Shown: positions 17,418 through 28,846, counted from the first letter of the stretch. The stretch is 62,987 bases of DNA from an uncultured Alphaproteobacteria bacterium (GCA_902570265.1 CACFXF010000010.1:1-62987); one strand, 5' to 3'. Program-made: numbers and translations. Notes: generated by a model from the sequence alone, not told the origin.

Positions 17418-20400
17418 ACAACCGGTGGTGCTTCCACAATTGTTACATTTCAAGCATGTTCCATTTCTCACTAAAGTGAAACTCCCACACTCGTTACATG
17501 GATCACCCTCAAAACCTTTTAATTTTGCAATTTGTCTTTCGTCAATTTTCATCCCTGCTTGTTGATTTTTGTTTTCTAACTCTTCTTTAGTTAGATCAAC
17601 AGTTTCGTCATAAAGTAGACTACTTTCATTTGCCACGCCAGTTGAAATTATGGATTTAGATTCTTCAACTAGTTTCTTTGGTAATCTTTTTCGAAGATAT
17701 CCAGTTGATGTAAATTGCTTAATAAATTCAATGTTTTCTTCAGGAGCAGAAGATTTCGTATGATTATTTTCAGAATTCAAATTCTTAATATTTTTTTCTG
17801 ATGTTCCTAGATCATCAAAAACCTCTCCAATAGGTTTTACGTGCGCTAAGTCAGTTCTATCTAAATAGGATATTGCTAGTTCTCGGAATATATAATCAAT
17901 TATTGATGTAGCACTTTTAATACTATCATTACCCTGAACCATGCCGGCAGGTTCAAATCTAGTAAATGTGAAAGCTTCAACATATTCTTCAAGAGGTACT
18001 CCATATTGTAAACCTACAGAAACTGCGATTGCAAAATTATTCATCATTGCTCTAAAAGCAGCACCTTCTTTATGCATATCAATAAATATTTCGCCTAATT
18101 TACCATCTTTATATTCACCAGTTCGTAAATAAACCTTATGACCACCCACTATAGCTTTTTGAGTATAACCTTTTCTTCTTTCTGGTAGCTTGTTTCTTTC
18201 TTTTAGTGCTTCTTTATAAACTATTTTCTCAATTATTTTTTCTGCAAATACTTCACTTTTTGTAAGATGATCTTCAGCATCAGAACTGTCATCATCAATC
18301 AAACTTGATGAAAGTGGCTGAGAAAGCTTTGATCCATCTCTATACAAGGCATTAGCTTTTACACCTAATGACCAACTTAACTCATATGCTTTTTTGCAAT
18401 CCTCTATAGTTGCAGAAGCTGGCATGTTGATAGTCTTGGAAATTGCTCCAGATATAAAACTTTGGGCGGCAGCCATCATATATATATGACTGTCAACTGA
18501 TAGATATCTTTTACCCGTTTTACCACAAGGATTTGCACAATCAAAGACTGAATAGTGTTTTTCAGACAGCAATGGTGCGCCCTCAATTGTCATAGTTCCA
18601 CAAGCGTAAGTATTTGCTTCCTCAATTTCATTAGGGTTAAAACCAAGATGTTGCAAAAGACTGAAGGTAGGGTCATTAAGTTTTGTTTCAGGTATACCAA
18701 GAGTTTCTTTACAAAAGGTTTCACCAAGCGTCCATTGATTAAAAACATATCTTATATCGAAACTAGTAGGTAACGCATTTTCGATTTTGCTAATTTCTTC
18801 CTTACCAAAACCATGCCCAATTAGCGAGCTATGATTAATATGTGGGGCATTTCCTAATGTTCCATGCCCAACGGCATATCCAATAATTTCCTGTCTTTCA
18901 TTATCATTGTAGCCCAGTCTCTCCAATGCAGTAGGAACTGACTGATTAATAATTTTGAAATAACCACCACCTGCTAATTTCTTAAATTTAACAAGTGCAA
19001 AATCAGGTTCTATACCTGTTGTATCACAATCCATTATCAAACCTATTGTCCCAGTTGGTGCAATAACTGTTACTTGTGCGTTTCTAAAGCCAAACTGTTC
19101 ACCAATTTTAAGAGCTTCATCCCAAATTTTTCTAGATAACAGTGATAAAGTTCCATCTGGACAGTTTTTAAAATCTAAAGGGATGGGTTCAATTGGAAGA
19201 TTTTCATAGTCTTTTTCTTTACCTATGGCTGCATTTCGATGGTTTCTAATTACACGCAACATTTCCTGTTTATTGTTTTTATAACCTGGGAAAGCCCCTT
19301 GTTCTCTAGCCATTTCAGCAGAAGTTTTGTAGGACACACCAGTCATAATTGATGTAATAGCTCCACAAAGGGCTCTTGCCTCAACACTATCATAGCTTAG
19401 GCCCATATTCATAAAAAGGCCTCCGATATTAGCATAACCTAACCCTAAGGTTCTATAATCATATGATCTCTGCGCTATTTCTTTAGATGGAAATTGAGCC
19501 ATCATTACTGAAATTTCTAAGGTTACTGTCCACAGTTTTGTAGCATAACAAAATGAAGATGTACTAAATTTACCATCCTCCAGAAACTTAAGTAAATTCA
19601 TTGATGCTAAGTTACATGCCGTGTCATCTAAAAACATGTACTCCGAACAAGGGTTTGATGCTCTAATTTCCCCATTATTTGGACATGTATGCCAGGAGTT
19701 AATTGTATCATGAAATTGTATACCTGGATCTGCACAAGCCCACGCAGCATGACCAATATTTTCCCATAAGTCACTTGCCTTAATGGTTTTTGAAACTTCA
19801 CCATTTGTTCTATTTATTAAATTCCAGTCTTGATTATTTTTTACAGCATTTAGAAAATCATTAGTAACTCTTACTGAATTATTCGAGTTCTGACCTGAAA
19901 CGGTTAAATAAGCCTCTGAATCCCAATCCACATCATAAGTTGGGAACTCAATAGAATTATAACCTTGTTTTGAATACTGCAAAATTCTTTGGATGTAGCT
20001 TTCAGGTATCATAGATTTTTTAGCTTCAGCTATACTACTATGAAGATTTTTATTTTTCTTGGGATCGTATGCATTTTCTTCCAATCCATCCCAATTATTG
20101 ATTGCATTGAAAATTTTATTCAATTTTTCTTCATGTAATTTCGAACCTGCAACTAAAGCCGCAACCTTCTGTTCCTCAACAACTTTCCAATTTATAAATT
20201 CTTCAATATCGGGGTGATCCATGTCACAAATAACCATCTTAGCTGCACGCCTTGTTGTGCCGCCCGATTTAATAGCACCAGCGGCTCTATCTCCAATTTT
20301 TAGAAATGACATCATTCCAGAAGAATACCCTCCACCTGCTAAAGATTCATTAAAGCCTCTTAAATTTGAAAAATTTGTTCCTGTTCCAGACCCATATTTA

Positions 20401-21074
20401 AAAAGTCTCGCTTCCCTAGTCCAAAGATCCATAATTCCATTTTCATTTACTAAATCATCCTTAACTGATTGAATAAAACAAGCGTGAGGCTGAGGATGTT
20501 CGTACGCTGATTTGGATTTAACAAGATTTTGACCCTGATAATCTACATAATAATGGCCTTGACTTGGCCCATCTATACCATAAGCCCAATGCAAACCTGT
20601 ATTAAACCATTGGGGTGAATTTGGGGCACCTTGCTGATGTGCTAAGATATATCTCATTTCATCATAATAAGCTTTAACATCTCTTTCAGAATCAAAGTAA
20701 CCACCTTTAAACCCCCAATATGACCAAGCACCAGCAATTCTATCAAAAACTTCCTTACATGACTTTTCACCTAAAAATCTTTCTTCTAATGGCAAAGATG
20801 ATAATTTCTTTTCATCTGGAATTGATCTCCAAAGAAATTTTGGAACATCTTCTTCGGGGACCCTTTTCAAATATTTTGCAATACCAGCTTTTCTAAAATA
20901 TTTTTGTGCAAGTACATCTGCTGCAACTTGGCTCCAACTTTCAGGAACTTCAACATCTGATTGAGAGAAAACGACAGTTCCATCAGGATTCCTAATTTCT
21001 GATGATGTTATTTTGAATTTTATAATAGAGTACGGGTCATTATTATTTTTTGTATTAAATCTATCAACTTTCAT
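17412..21074 (-). CDS. nrdJ: B12-dependent ribonucleotide reductase (class II)
   Basis: Makes deoxyribonucleotides using adenosylcobalamin, with no oxygen or metal radical subunit. The 1220-residue length is typical of alphaproteobacterial NrdJ. Visible parts: N-terminal [35 protein letters not shown], active-site SNPCSEY with C476 and E478, and [18 protein letters not shown]-terminal zinc-ribbon-like tail holds the Cys pairs CNEC and CNNCG and ends in a redox-like GCS. As the only RNR seen here it implies a requirement for cobalamin. Confidence 0.97.
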   Translation of the reverse strand: MKVDRFNTKNNNDPYSIIKFKITSSEIRNPDGTVVFSQSDVEVPESWSQVAADVLAQKYFRKAGIAKYLKRVPEEDVPKFLWRSIPDEKKLSSLPLEERFLGEKSCKEVFDRIAGAWSYWGFKGGYFDSERDVKAYYDEMRYILAHQQGAPNSPQWFNTGLHWAYGIDGPSQGHYYVDYQGQNLVKSKSAYEHPQPHACFIQSVKDDLVNENGIMDLWTREARLFKYGSGTGTNFSNLRGFNESLAGGGYSSGMMSFLKIGDRAAGAIKSGGTTRRAAKMVICDMDHPDIEEFINWKVVEEQKVAALVAGSKLHEEKLNKIFNAINNWDGLEENAYDPKKNKNLHSSIAEAKKSMIPESYIQRILQYSKQGYNSIEFPTYDVDWDSEAYLTVSGQNSNNSVRVTNDFLNAVKNNQDWNLINRTNGEVSKTIKASDLWENIGHAAWACADPGIQFHDTINSWHTCPNNGEIRASNPCSEYMFLDDTACNLASMNLLKFLEDGKFSTSSFCYATKLWTVTLEISVMMAQFPSKEIAQRSYDYRTLGLGYANIGGLFMNMGLSYDSVEARALCGAITSIMTGVSYKTSAEMAREQGAFPGYKNNKQEMLRVIRNHRNAAIGKEKDYENLPIEPIPLDFKNCPDGTLSLLSRKIWDEALKIGEQFGFRNAQVTVIAPTGTIGLIMDCDTTGIEPDFALVKFKKLAGGGYFKIINQSVPTALERLGYNDNERQEIIGYAVGHGTLGNAPHINHSSLIGHGFGKEEISKIENALPTSFDIRYVFNQWTLGETFCKETLGIPETKLNDPTFSLLQHLGFNPNEIEEANTYACGTMTIEGAPLLSEKHYSVFDCANPCGKTGKRYLSVDSHIYMMAAAQSFISGAISKTINMPASATIEDCKKAYELSWSLGVKANALYRDGSKLSQPLSSSLIDDDSSDAEDHLTKSEVFAEKIIEKIVYKEALKERNKLPERRKGYTQKAIVGGHKVYLRTGEYKDGKLGEIFIDMHKEGAAFRAMMNNFAIAVSVGLQYGVPLEEYVEAFTFTRFEPAGMVQGNDSIKSATSIIDYIFRELAISYLDRTDLAHVKPIGEVFDDLGTSEKNIKNLNSENNHTKSSAPEENIEFIKQFTSTGYLRKRLPKKLVEESKSIISTGVANESSLLYDETVDLTKEELENKNQQAGMKIDERQIAKLKGFEGDPCNECGSFTLVRNGTCLKCNNCGSTTGCS

Positions 21075-21534
21075 TATGATTCCTTATTATAATTTTTTTA
21101 TTGTTATGCTCGATTAAATTCATAATTCTATATTTTACAAACAGTTCTTGAAACCAAAAAGATTTTGGAAAAATACCATATTTAGTTATTTTAAATTTGA
21201 CAGGATACTAATTGATGATTTTTCGAACCAAAGGTCAATAAAAATTTTTATAATTTTATTTAATTTTTTAATTGACCTTTTTTATTTTTTTTGAAACCCC
21301 AAAAAAAAATGATTCATAAACTTTTATTTTTAAACGAAAATTCGGGTTAATAAATAAACTATAAATGAAAAGTTTATTTAATATTAGATTGTTATACAAT
21401 TTTCCTTAAATATAAAAAAAAATACAACAAAAAATTTAAGTTAAATAATCAAAAAAAAATTTTAACAAAAATATTACACTACTTTAACTAAAATTTAATT
21501 TTTAATCAGATTAAACAACCTCGAATAAGTAACA
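21075..21534. other. 460-bp nrdJ upstream region
   Basis: Extremely AT-rich, no gene seen. It contains a large inverted repeat at 21230-21280: aaaggtcaat paired with attgaccttt, extended by A/T-rich arms, followed by a T-run on the plus strand. I looked for a B12-riboswitch core (GCCACTG box) and saw none. Confidence 0.55.
21230..21280. repeat. long hairpin upstream of nrdJ
   Basis: Perfect 10-bp outer arms with an imperfect A/T extension and a loop of up to about 30 bases. It sits 156 bases before nrdJ and 255 bases after the coiled-coil gene, so it may be a terminator for the latter or a regulatory dyad. Confidence 0.4.
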
Positions 21535-23886
21535 TTACGTGAAAATTTTTAAAATCGAAATCAATGAAATAGTTAGAATCACTACAGATATCATTTTTGA
21601 TAGTTTATTTTTTTTTGGTTGGTTCAATTTTTGATTTTCAAATTGCTTTTTTACTTTTGACAAAAGTTTGTCATTTTGAGCAATATTGACATTCAAGGTA
21701 TGGTTTTGAAAGATTTCAATAAGTTCTTTTTCGTTAAGAATTCTATTGTCTAAACTTTTAATTAAATCGTTAATCTCACGTATTTGATTACTAATTTTTA
21801 ATTTTAAATTATTGTTTTCATAATATAATTGAGTTTGAATATTTTTTTTAAGTGTTGGCACGGTTACCATCATTTTTTCTACTTGATTTATTTTTTCTAA
21901 ATTTTTCTTATCAGCATTTCTGAATATTGAAAATTCTCCCCATATCTGACTTTTTAAGGTCTTATATTTGTCTTTGAAAAGTCCTAAAACATTTTTTTGT
22001 GCTTGAAAAAATTTAGTTTCTAATATTTTTTGATTATCAGTATTCTCTTTTTTATAATTTATAATCACATCATTTATATTAGATAATTTTTTACTTAGTT
22101 CTGAAAAATTAGATTCTGTTTCAGATTTTATTTCTGATAAACTTTGATTTAATTTATCAATATTTTGTTTATTGGATTCATCATTTTGCATTATTTTGGC
22201 GTCAAAGATATTAGCGTAGTTTTTTATTTTTAAGTCATAAGCTTTTTTCATTTCAATAAAAGAATTGTTTAAGTTCTTATTTGTTTCGTCTAATCCTTTT
22301 TTAAAACTTTCTTTCAAGTCATTATTTTCTCTTAAAACTTCTGTTAATAGAATTTTCTTACCATCTTCTATTTCTTTTTTAAGGGCGCTAATTGATATAT
22401 TTGTATTTTGAAGTAAATCATTTGATTTGATATTTGATTTATTTATCTCCTCATTGAGTTCATCATATAATGACAAACTATATTTTTTTAATTCTTTATT
22501 AAAAACATCAAGTTTTTCTGCAATGTTTTTATCCACCAGCTGAATTTTGTCTAATGACTGCTTTTTATTTTCATCAATTATTTTTTCTAAACCGGATTTA
22601 ATCGTATCAATTGCTTTTTCATTAGTATCAAGATTTTTATTAAGTTCATTTTCTAAATAATCTATTTGTTTAATTGAATTATTTTCTAAAAAATTGACCC
22701 GTTTATCTAAATCAGATTTTAATTCTTGATTATCTTTATGAATCTGAGAAGCTATGGAGGAAACTGTTTCATGCAAATTTTCAAATTTTACGTCAAATTT
22801 GCCAATAATACTTTTATTATCACTATTGAAAGTATCTATTGCACTTTCTAATTCTTGGTTAAAAACATTTAATTTCTTGTTAAATTCAGTATTTAAATCA
22901 TCTATTTGAAATGAAATTTCTGATGCTAAAGCATCACTTTTTAATCCAACAGAATCTCTAAAATCATCAAAATCTCTTTTTAAAGAATTATGAGAACCGG
23001 TAACTAAACTGAATTGATTTATACTTTCAGATTTTTCAGTGTCAAAATCATTACTCAAAGTATTTATTTTTTCATCTGTCTTGCGATCGAGTTCTTCTAA
23101 ATTTTCAGTAATTCTAGTAAAATCATTTTTAAACATTTCATTGATTAAAGTGATTTTATCAGTTTCTACTGTAATCTTAGAGCTAAATTCATCTACTAAT
23201 TGATTTATGTCAGAGTAAATTTTTTCTTCTAATTTTTTTGTAGTTTCTGGAAATTTATTGTCGTATACATTTAGTCTATCAGAAAAAAGATTTATTTTCT
23301 CTTTTGTAGTATTAAATAACTCTAGAGATTTTTTGTTTATCAAATTATTTAATTCTTTATCATTTTGGTCAGTTTGCTTATGGATTTCAATAATTTTTTT
23401 GTTCAACTTTTCTGTAATATGCGTAATGCTAATTTCTAATTCTTCAGCAATACGATTTCTGAAATCATCAAAATTATCTGTATTTACAATCTTACTTTTT
23501 AGATCCTCTATTCTTTCATTAAATAACTCAATTATTAGCTTTGAATTATTTGTAATTCTATTATCAATTTCATTTTGAATAGTGGATTGAGAGAACATAT
23601 TACTGTTCAAATCGTTGGTATCATTTTGATCTTGAAATTTTTTTGACTTTTTTTGACTTAAAGAGACGAGTGCTTTTTCTACATTTTCCTTAATGAAGTT
23701 ATTTTTTTTTATTTTATTTTGTCTGGCATTTTCAGAACCTGCTGTATCATTCCATTCCGTAGTGATTTTGGTACTTTCGACAATATTTTTTTTAAAATTG
23801 TCATCAACCATAGGATCTATTGGTCCAGAAACAACTTTCAGTCTTAGTTTCCTAATTCTTTCTTTTGTATCTTCAGCATTAAGCAT
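21535..23886 (-). CDS. large coiled-coil protein with C-terminal membrane anchor
   Basis: I do not recognise this 783-residue product. After a basic N-terminus (ERIRKLRLKVV) it is almost wholly charged and helical, rich in K, E, N, D, I and L, with repeated blocks of the type FNKEL and LNEEINKSN at heptad-like spacing. The last 22 residues (MISVVILTISLISILKIFT) are a single hydrophobic helix. It could be a tail-anchored filament or envelope-linked protein, analogous to but not evidently homologous to RmuC, KfrA or SMC-like proteins. It is likely its own transcription unit. Confidence 0.75.
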   Translation of the reverse strand: MLNAEDTKERIRKLRLKVVSGPIDPMVDDNFKKNIVESTKITTEWNDTAGSENARQNKIKKNNFIKENVEKALVSLSQKKSKKFQDQNDTNDLNSNMFSQSTIQNEIDNRITNNSKLIIELFNERIEDLKSKIVNTDNFDDFRNRIAEELEISITHITEKLNKKIIEIHKQTDQNDKELNNLINKKSLELFNTTKEKINLFSDRLNVYDNKFPETTKKLEEKIYSDINQLVDEFSSKITVETDKITLINEMFKNDFTRITENLEELDRKTDEKINTLSNDFDTEKSESINQFSLVTGSHNSLKRDFDDFRDSVGLKSDALASEISFQIDDLNTEFNKKLNVFNQELESAIDTFNSDNKSIIGKFDVKFENLHETVSSIASQIHKDNQELKSDLDKRVNFLENNSIKQIDYLENELNKNLDTNEKAIDTIKSGLEKIIDENKKQSLDKIQLVDKNIAEKLDVFNKELKKYSLSLYDELNEEINKSNIKSNDLLQNTNISISALKKEIEDGKKILLTEVLRENNDLKESFKKGLDETNKNLNNSFIEMKKAYDLKIKNYANIFDAKIMQNDESNKQNIDKLNQSLSEIKSETESNFSELSKKLSNINDVIINYKKENTDNQKILETKFFQAQKNVLGLFKDKYKTLKSQIWGEFSIFRNADKKNLEKINQVEKMMVTVPTLKKNIQTQLYYENNNLKLKISNQIREINDLIKSLDNRILNEKELIEIFQNHTLNVNIAQNDKLLSKVKKQFENQKLNQPKKNKLSKMISVVILTISLISILKIFT

Positions 23887-23984
23887 AATAATTTTCTCTT
23901 TTTACAAATGATGCAAAAAGCGTGCAAAATGCTAATTACTAAACAATAAAAAAATTATAGACCAATTATTAATATTGAAAATAT

Positions 23985-25403
23985 CTAACTTCCCATAATG
24001 GCTTTTATCTCAAGGAATTCATCTAAACCCCACTCTGCTTTTTCTCTACCATTACCTGATTGCTTATATCCACCAAATGGAGCGGAAGGACCACTTGACC
24101 CATAATTTAAGCTTATTTGACCAGCTCTTAATTCTCTTGCGACTTCCAAACATTTTTTTTGATCTTCACCAGTTACATATGCAGCTAATCCATATACTGT
24201 ATCGTTTGCTATAGAAACAGCATGTTCAATATCATCATAAGGAATAATAGATAAAACTGGTCCAAAAATTTCTTCTTTTGCTATAATCATATTATTAGAA
24301 ACGTTACCAAAAATTGTTGGTTTTACATAATAACCTTTTTCAAAACCATCAGGTTTACCTTTCCCACCTGAAACCAACTGTGCTCCTTCTTCTATTCCCT
24401 TTTCAATTAAATTTTGGACTTTATTATATTGAGTAATACTTACTAATGGTCCTAAATCAGTATTTATATCATCAGGTTTACCAACTTTAATATTTTCTAC
24501 AGAATTTTTTGCAATATCTAATGCTTCGTCATGTCGAGATAGAGGAACTAGCATTCTAGTTGGAGCATTACATGATTGACCTGTATTACTCATAACATGA
24601 GTAACACCATTAGTGATAGATTTAGTAAAGGAATCATCATCAAGTATAATGTTTGCAGATTTACCTCCTAATTCTTGTGAAACTCTTTTTACAGTAACTG
24701 CAGATGCTGTAGCTACTGCTACTCCACCTCTTGTAGATCCTGTAAATGACATCATATCAATATCTTTATGAGCGGACATAGCTTCACCAACAATATTGCC
24801 TAATCCGTTTACAAGATTAAACATTCCTGCTGGAATTTTGGATTCATGCATTATTTCAGCAATTATCATTGCCGAAAGAGGTGCAATCTCACTAGGTTTC
24901 AAAATAACAGTACAACCTGCAGCAAAAGCGGGGGCAACTTTTGAAACAATTTGATTTATTGGCCAATTCCATGGTGTTATTAAACCACAAACACCTATTG
25001 GTTCTTCACAAACTATATAATCACCATGTTTATATTCAAACTCATGGTTTTCAAGCACACGTATAGCTGTTTTTAAATGTCCTAAGCCTGTCGCTGCTTG
25101 CGCTCCTTCGGCAAGTTTGATGGGAGCCCCCATCTCAAGTCTTATAGCTTCTGAAAGATCATTAAAGCGCTTTTTATAATTTTCTCTTACTATTTTAAGA
25201 ATATCTAACCGATCTGTCTTGGATAATTTAGAGGAAACGCTAAAAGCTTTTCTTGCTGAATAAACTGCTCTATCAACATCTTCGATAGAACCAAGAGCAA
25301 CAATTCCTATTTCTTCTTCAGTAGCAGGATTAATTATTCCTAATGTTTCATTAGAAGACGGATCTGTAAATTCACCGTTTATGTAAAATTTTGTTAAATT
25401 CAC
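23985..25403 (-). CDS. NAD(P)-dependent aldehyde dehydrogenase
   Basis: Oxidises an aldehyde to the acid. The 472-residue protein has all family features: PWNWPIN with N146, FTGSTRGG in the Rossmann domain, general base E245 (ELGGKSA), nucleophile C278 (GQSCNAP) and a C-terminal FGGYKQSGNGREK segment. The subgroup is the broad aldehyde/betaine-aldehyde-like type and the substrate cannot be read. It is divergent from the M19-like gene (106 bp between starts), so a shared control region with the 25509-29927 cluster is plausible. Confidence 0.93.
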   Translation of the reverse strand: MNLTKFYINGEFTDPSSNETLGIINPATEEEIGIVALGSIEDVDRAVYSARKAFSVSSKLSKTDRLDILKIVRENYKKRFNDLSEAIRLEMGAPIKLAEGAQAATGLGHLKTAIRVLENHEFEYKHGDYIVCEEPIGVCGLITPWNWPINQIVSKVAPAFAAGCTVILKPSEIAPLSAMIIAEIMHESKIPAGMFNLVNGLGNIVGEAMSAHKDIDMMSFTGSTRGGVAVATASAVTVKRVSQELGGKSANIILDDDSFTKSITNGVTHVMSNTGQSCNAPTRMLVPLSRHDEALDIAKNSVENIKVGKPDDINTDLGPLVSITQYNKVQNLIEKGIEEGAQLVSGGKGKPDGFEKGYYVKPTIFGNVSNNMIIAKEEIFGPVLSIIPYDDIEHAVSIANDTVYGLAAYVTGEDQKKCLEVARELRAGQISLNYGSSGPSAPFGGYKQSGNGREKAEWGLDEFLEIKAIMGS

Positions 25404-25508
25404 TTAAATTCCTTCCATATTTACATTTTTAGTAAAATACGTGATCAATATAAAAATTCATGTTGTTAAAACTTATAAATGTCATAATATCAATATTTTA
25501 TTTTTAAT

Positions 25509-26495
25509 ATGCTAAAGAAACCACTTTTTATAGATAACCTTCAATATTCTAACTGGTCATTAGAAGTATTTGAACAAATGCGAGAGGCTAATCTAACTAC
25601 AGTTCATGTAACGATTTGCTATCATGAAAATTTCAGACAAACAATCGAAAATATTATAAGCTGGAATAAATTTATTGAACTACATCCTGATCTTTTAATG
25701 TTGGCAAGAAATGCTGATGATGTAAGAAATGCTTATAAAAAAAATAAGACTGCAATAATTTTTGGTTTTCAAAATTGTTCACCAATTGAAGAAAACATTG
25801 GGCTTATCGAAGTTTTTCATAAGTTAGGTGTAAGATTTATGCAGCTGAGCTATAATAACCAATCCTTGCTTGCAACAGGATGTTATGAGGAAACTGATCC
25901 TGGAGTGACTAGATTCGGCAAACAAGCTATCAAGGAAATGAATAGGGTTGGATTAGTTATAGATGTGAGTCATACCGCAGAAAAGTCAAGCTTTGACGCC
26001 ATTAGATATTCGGATAGGCCAATTGTAATTTCACATGCAAATCCTAACTGGTGGCATGAATCAAAAAGAAATAAATCAGATGCCCTTATACAAGAGGTAA
26101 CTTCAAATGGTGGAATGATTGGTTTTTCTATATATCCTCATCACCTCAAGAATGGAACTAATTGTACATTAGAGAGTTTTTCAACTATGATAGCTCATTC
26201 TGCAGAAAAATATGGCGTTAATAATCTTGGAATCGGATCAGATTTATGTCAAAATCAACCTGACAGTGTCGTAGAATGGATGAGAAATGGAACATGGTCA
26301 AAAGAAATGGATTATGGTGAAGGTACAAAAGATTCTGCTGGGTTTCCTATTCAACCTGAATGGTTTAAAAAAACCAGTGATTTCCCCAATTTACTAGTTG
26401 GACTAAAAAAAGTTGGTTTCAATAGAGAAGAAACATCTAAAATAATGGGATTAAATTGGTTAAATTTTTACGAAGAGAATTTTCATGCTTTGTAA
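25509..26495 (+). CDS. membrane dipeptidase (M19) family protein, altered metal site
   Basis: Amidohydrolase-fold protein of the renal-dipeptidase family, 328 residues, ATG start. Family landmarks are GLVIDVSHTAEKS with H155, PIVISHANPNWW with H176, and GIGSD with D245, matching two metal His and the substrate Asp. The usual N-terminal His-x-Asp pair is absent (the segment reads FIDNLQYSNW, residues 7-16) and the bridging Glu position reads GFQNC with Q88. Only half of the binuclear site is recognisable, so activity may differ from dipeptide hydrolysis. It overlaps the next ORF by 11 bp. Confidence 0.82.
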   Translation: MLKKPLFIDNLQYSNWSLEVFEQMREANLTTVHVTICYHENFRQTIENIISWNKFIELHPDLLMLARNADDVRNAYKKNKTAIIFGFQNCSPIEENIGLIEVFHKLGVRFMQLSYNNQSLLATGCYEETDPGVTRFGKQAIKEMNRVGLVIDVSHTAEKSSFDAIRYSDRPIVISHANPNWWHESKRNKSDALIQEVTSNGGMIGFSIYPHHLKNGTNCTLESFSTMIAHSAEKYGVNNLGIGSDLCQNQPDSVVEWMRNGTWSKEMDYGEGTKDSAGFPIQPEWFKKTSDFPNLLVGLKKVGFNREETSKIMGLNWLNFYEENFHAL

Positions 26496-28201
26496 TTCTA
26501 AATTAGTAAATGCACAAAAGTGTATAAATTTACCGCCAAACGTTAGAAATCCAAAGACTGTTATGAATCTAGAAAGACTTGGGTCATTATTTCCTCAAAA
26601 ATTTAGCTTTATGAGAATACTTATAAGAAATTTGTTTAAAAAAGATCCTAATTTCCAAATAAATAAAAATAAATTGAATTCAGATGGAAAAGGACATTGT
26701 GTCTTATCAGTGGAACTGGGTAAACAAGAATATTCATTAGTATGTTTTACTGAAAAATTAAATCCTCAAGAACGGTCAGATAGAGTAATTGCAACAAAAT
26801 GGGATGCTAGTTTCTGCCTTTATGCAGGAATTCCAAGTGATAAACAAATAGAAAAACTAGAATCTCAAGTAAAAATACAAGAAAAAGGACGTTTTGATAA
26901 AAACATTCTTGTTTTATCACGTGCAAATAAATCTGTGACTCTTTTTGAGAATGTAGTTAATAGCTTATCTAAGGGTGAGCAACCATCAAAAAATAAAATT
27001 AAAAAAACAAGTTATTTGATGAGAACTACTGCAGTATATGGTAATGGAAAATTTGGGATTGCTGATAGAGACTTAATATCAAAAATAAAAGAATTAACCC
27101 CCCCCCTTTCAAGTAGAAATGTTAACGGTTTTCTTAATTAGAGAATTTTCCTTTTTATATGTTGAGCACTGTGCAAAATTAAAAGGTGGTAAAAATGCAG
27201 TTACTTTAGATTATAATTTAAAAAAATATTTTGGTATTGGTAATTCTACTGGTCTTGGCATGGCCCCTTTCTTGGTTAATCACCCCGCTTTACTTCATAG
27301 TTGGATATTGGCTAAAGAATTAATATTAGCCGAAGTATTAAATTTTAAAAATATTAGTAATTCCCAAAATAATAGATTTTTTGAGTTATTAAAAAGAGCT
27401 AATAACCATATAAATGAATGGGATGTTGAGGATAAAATCCAATCAAAAAGAATAAAAGTTTTACGAGCTGAAATAAATTCACTTTTAAACAATCTAACTA
27501 AAAAAAAACCTCCAAATCAATACCCATTTAAATATATCTTTAATAAAACACACAATTTATCAATTGAATCACAAGAGTTAATAGCTTCGATACTTATTGA
27601 GTTTGCACCAGATAATTTTAATGGAATAGAGGAATGCTTAGCAAATCCAAATGAACCTAAAATAGTTGGTTCTATGTTAGTTTCAGAATTATCTCAAATT
27701 ATTAAAAAAAATTATGATTGGGTTTTGAAACTAAATCTAAAAAAAGAAAGTTCCAATACATACTTCTGGTATGTATCACAAGAAAAATTGGAACCTCGTT
27801 TAGGAAATAGATATAAAGAGGAAGGTTCTGAATTAGAAATGCCGTTTAATATACCTATGTATGTTCAAAAATTAAAAAAGTTACTAGATAAATATCCTTA
27901 TAAAAATGAAACAACCGCAAGTTTTTTACTCAAAAATCCATCCCAGAGATATATTATAAGAAGAATTCAAAATACTTCTAAATATCCCTACTCAGAAATC
28001 AGAAACAATTTAGTTGATAAAAATTGCAGACCTATAGATATGCTAAGATGCAAACTGGCTTTTTTTGGAGCCAGTAAATTTGATCCAAAGTCCGACAGGT
28101 GGACACGAATTACTTTATTTCAAGGGGCACCAATTGCTTCAGAATTTATTTCAGGTAATAAAAATTATGACGATTGGTCATTTTCAACACTCCCAAATTA
28201 A
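26485..28201 (+). pseudogene. uncharacterised ~570-residue protein interrupted at a 9-C tract
   Basis: Two consecutive ORFs (26485-27141 and 27119-28201) read as one protein if one C is removed from the run of nine C at 27098-27106: KIKELTPP then continues FQVEMLTVFLIREF. The first ORF otherwise ends 35 bases later in an unlikely tail. The product would be about 571 residues, mainly soluble, with segments MNLERLGSLFPQKFSFMR, VIATKWDASFCLYAGIP and GNSTGLGMAPFLVNHPALLHSW. I know no function. The interruption may be an assembly or sequencing error, a slippage (phase-variable) site, or a real mutation. It lies between the M19-like gene and DUF3726 in one tight run. Confidence 0.75.
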
Positions 28202-28213
28202 TTTTAATTTTAA

Positions 28214-28846
28214 ATGATTGTATCAGAAAATGAAGTTTACCAAATTGTAAAAAAATCATGTGTTTCAGAAAAAATTTATGAAGATTGGGCAGATGATATT
28301 GGCAAAGCTATTGCCTTTTTACAGAAGAATAATATGGATGGTTGTGAAGAGTTTAAGAACTTAATATATGTGACTGTTTCTAAAGATTATATAACCATAA
28401 AACAAGAAAGAAATCAGTTGACTGTTGAAGACTTGAATCCAATTCAGAATGCTATTCCAATTATTGACTGGTTAATTTCTGGACAAAATAAAAAAAATAT
28501 TGTTACCAACCAAATTATATCACCACTAATATTTTTCTCATTATTAGCAAAGACAAGTGAAAACTATGGAGGTACTTTCAAAATATCTAATGAAAAAAAA
28601 GAAATACTTTATGAAATAAATACAAATTTTGAATTCTTTAAAATTGATAAATTAAAAGGTTATTTCATAATAGAATGGTTTAAATCTAAAAAATTTATAA
28701 ACCCAAATAATGCAAAAAAGCATCTTCATAGTGTAAAAAAAGAAACTTGGGAATATTTATCACAAAAAGCGTATAATACATATGTACCAGAAACTACAGT
28801 ATCACGAAACTCTGGTGCAGGTGCAGGACTATTAGATAATGACTAA
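28214..28846 (+). CDS. DUF3726 family protein
   Basis: A 210-residue cytoplasmic protein. The start (SENEVYQIVKKS then WADDIGKAIAFL and DGCEEF) and the C-terminus (TYVPETTVSRNSGAGAGLLDND) fit what I know of DUF3726, an alphaproteobacterial family of unknown function. It is 12 bp after the interrupted gene and 76 bp before the Ldh-type oxidoreductase gene. Confidence 0.7.
   Translation: MIVSENEVYQIVKKSCVSEKIYEDWADDIGKAIAFLQKNNMDGCEEFKNLIYVTVSKDYITIKQERNQLTVEDLNPIQNAIPIIDWLISGQNKKNIVTNQIISPLIFFSLLAKTSENYGGTFKISNEKKEILYEINTNFEFFKIDKLKGYFIIEWFKSKKFINPNNAKKHLHSVKKETWEYLSQKAYNTYVPETTVSRNSGAGAGLLDND

Noticed and set aside
21075-21534. cobalamin riboswitch upstream of nrdJ
   Set aside because: I could not find the GCCACTG box or the other conserved core; only an AT-rich hairpin is present.
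27119-28201. independent gene starting at the ATG at 27119
   Set aside because: The frame continues upstream through the poly-C tract with sequence that joins the preceding ORF; there is no ribosome binding site at this ATG.
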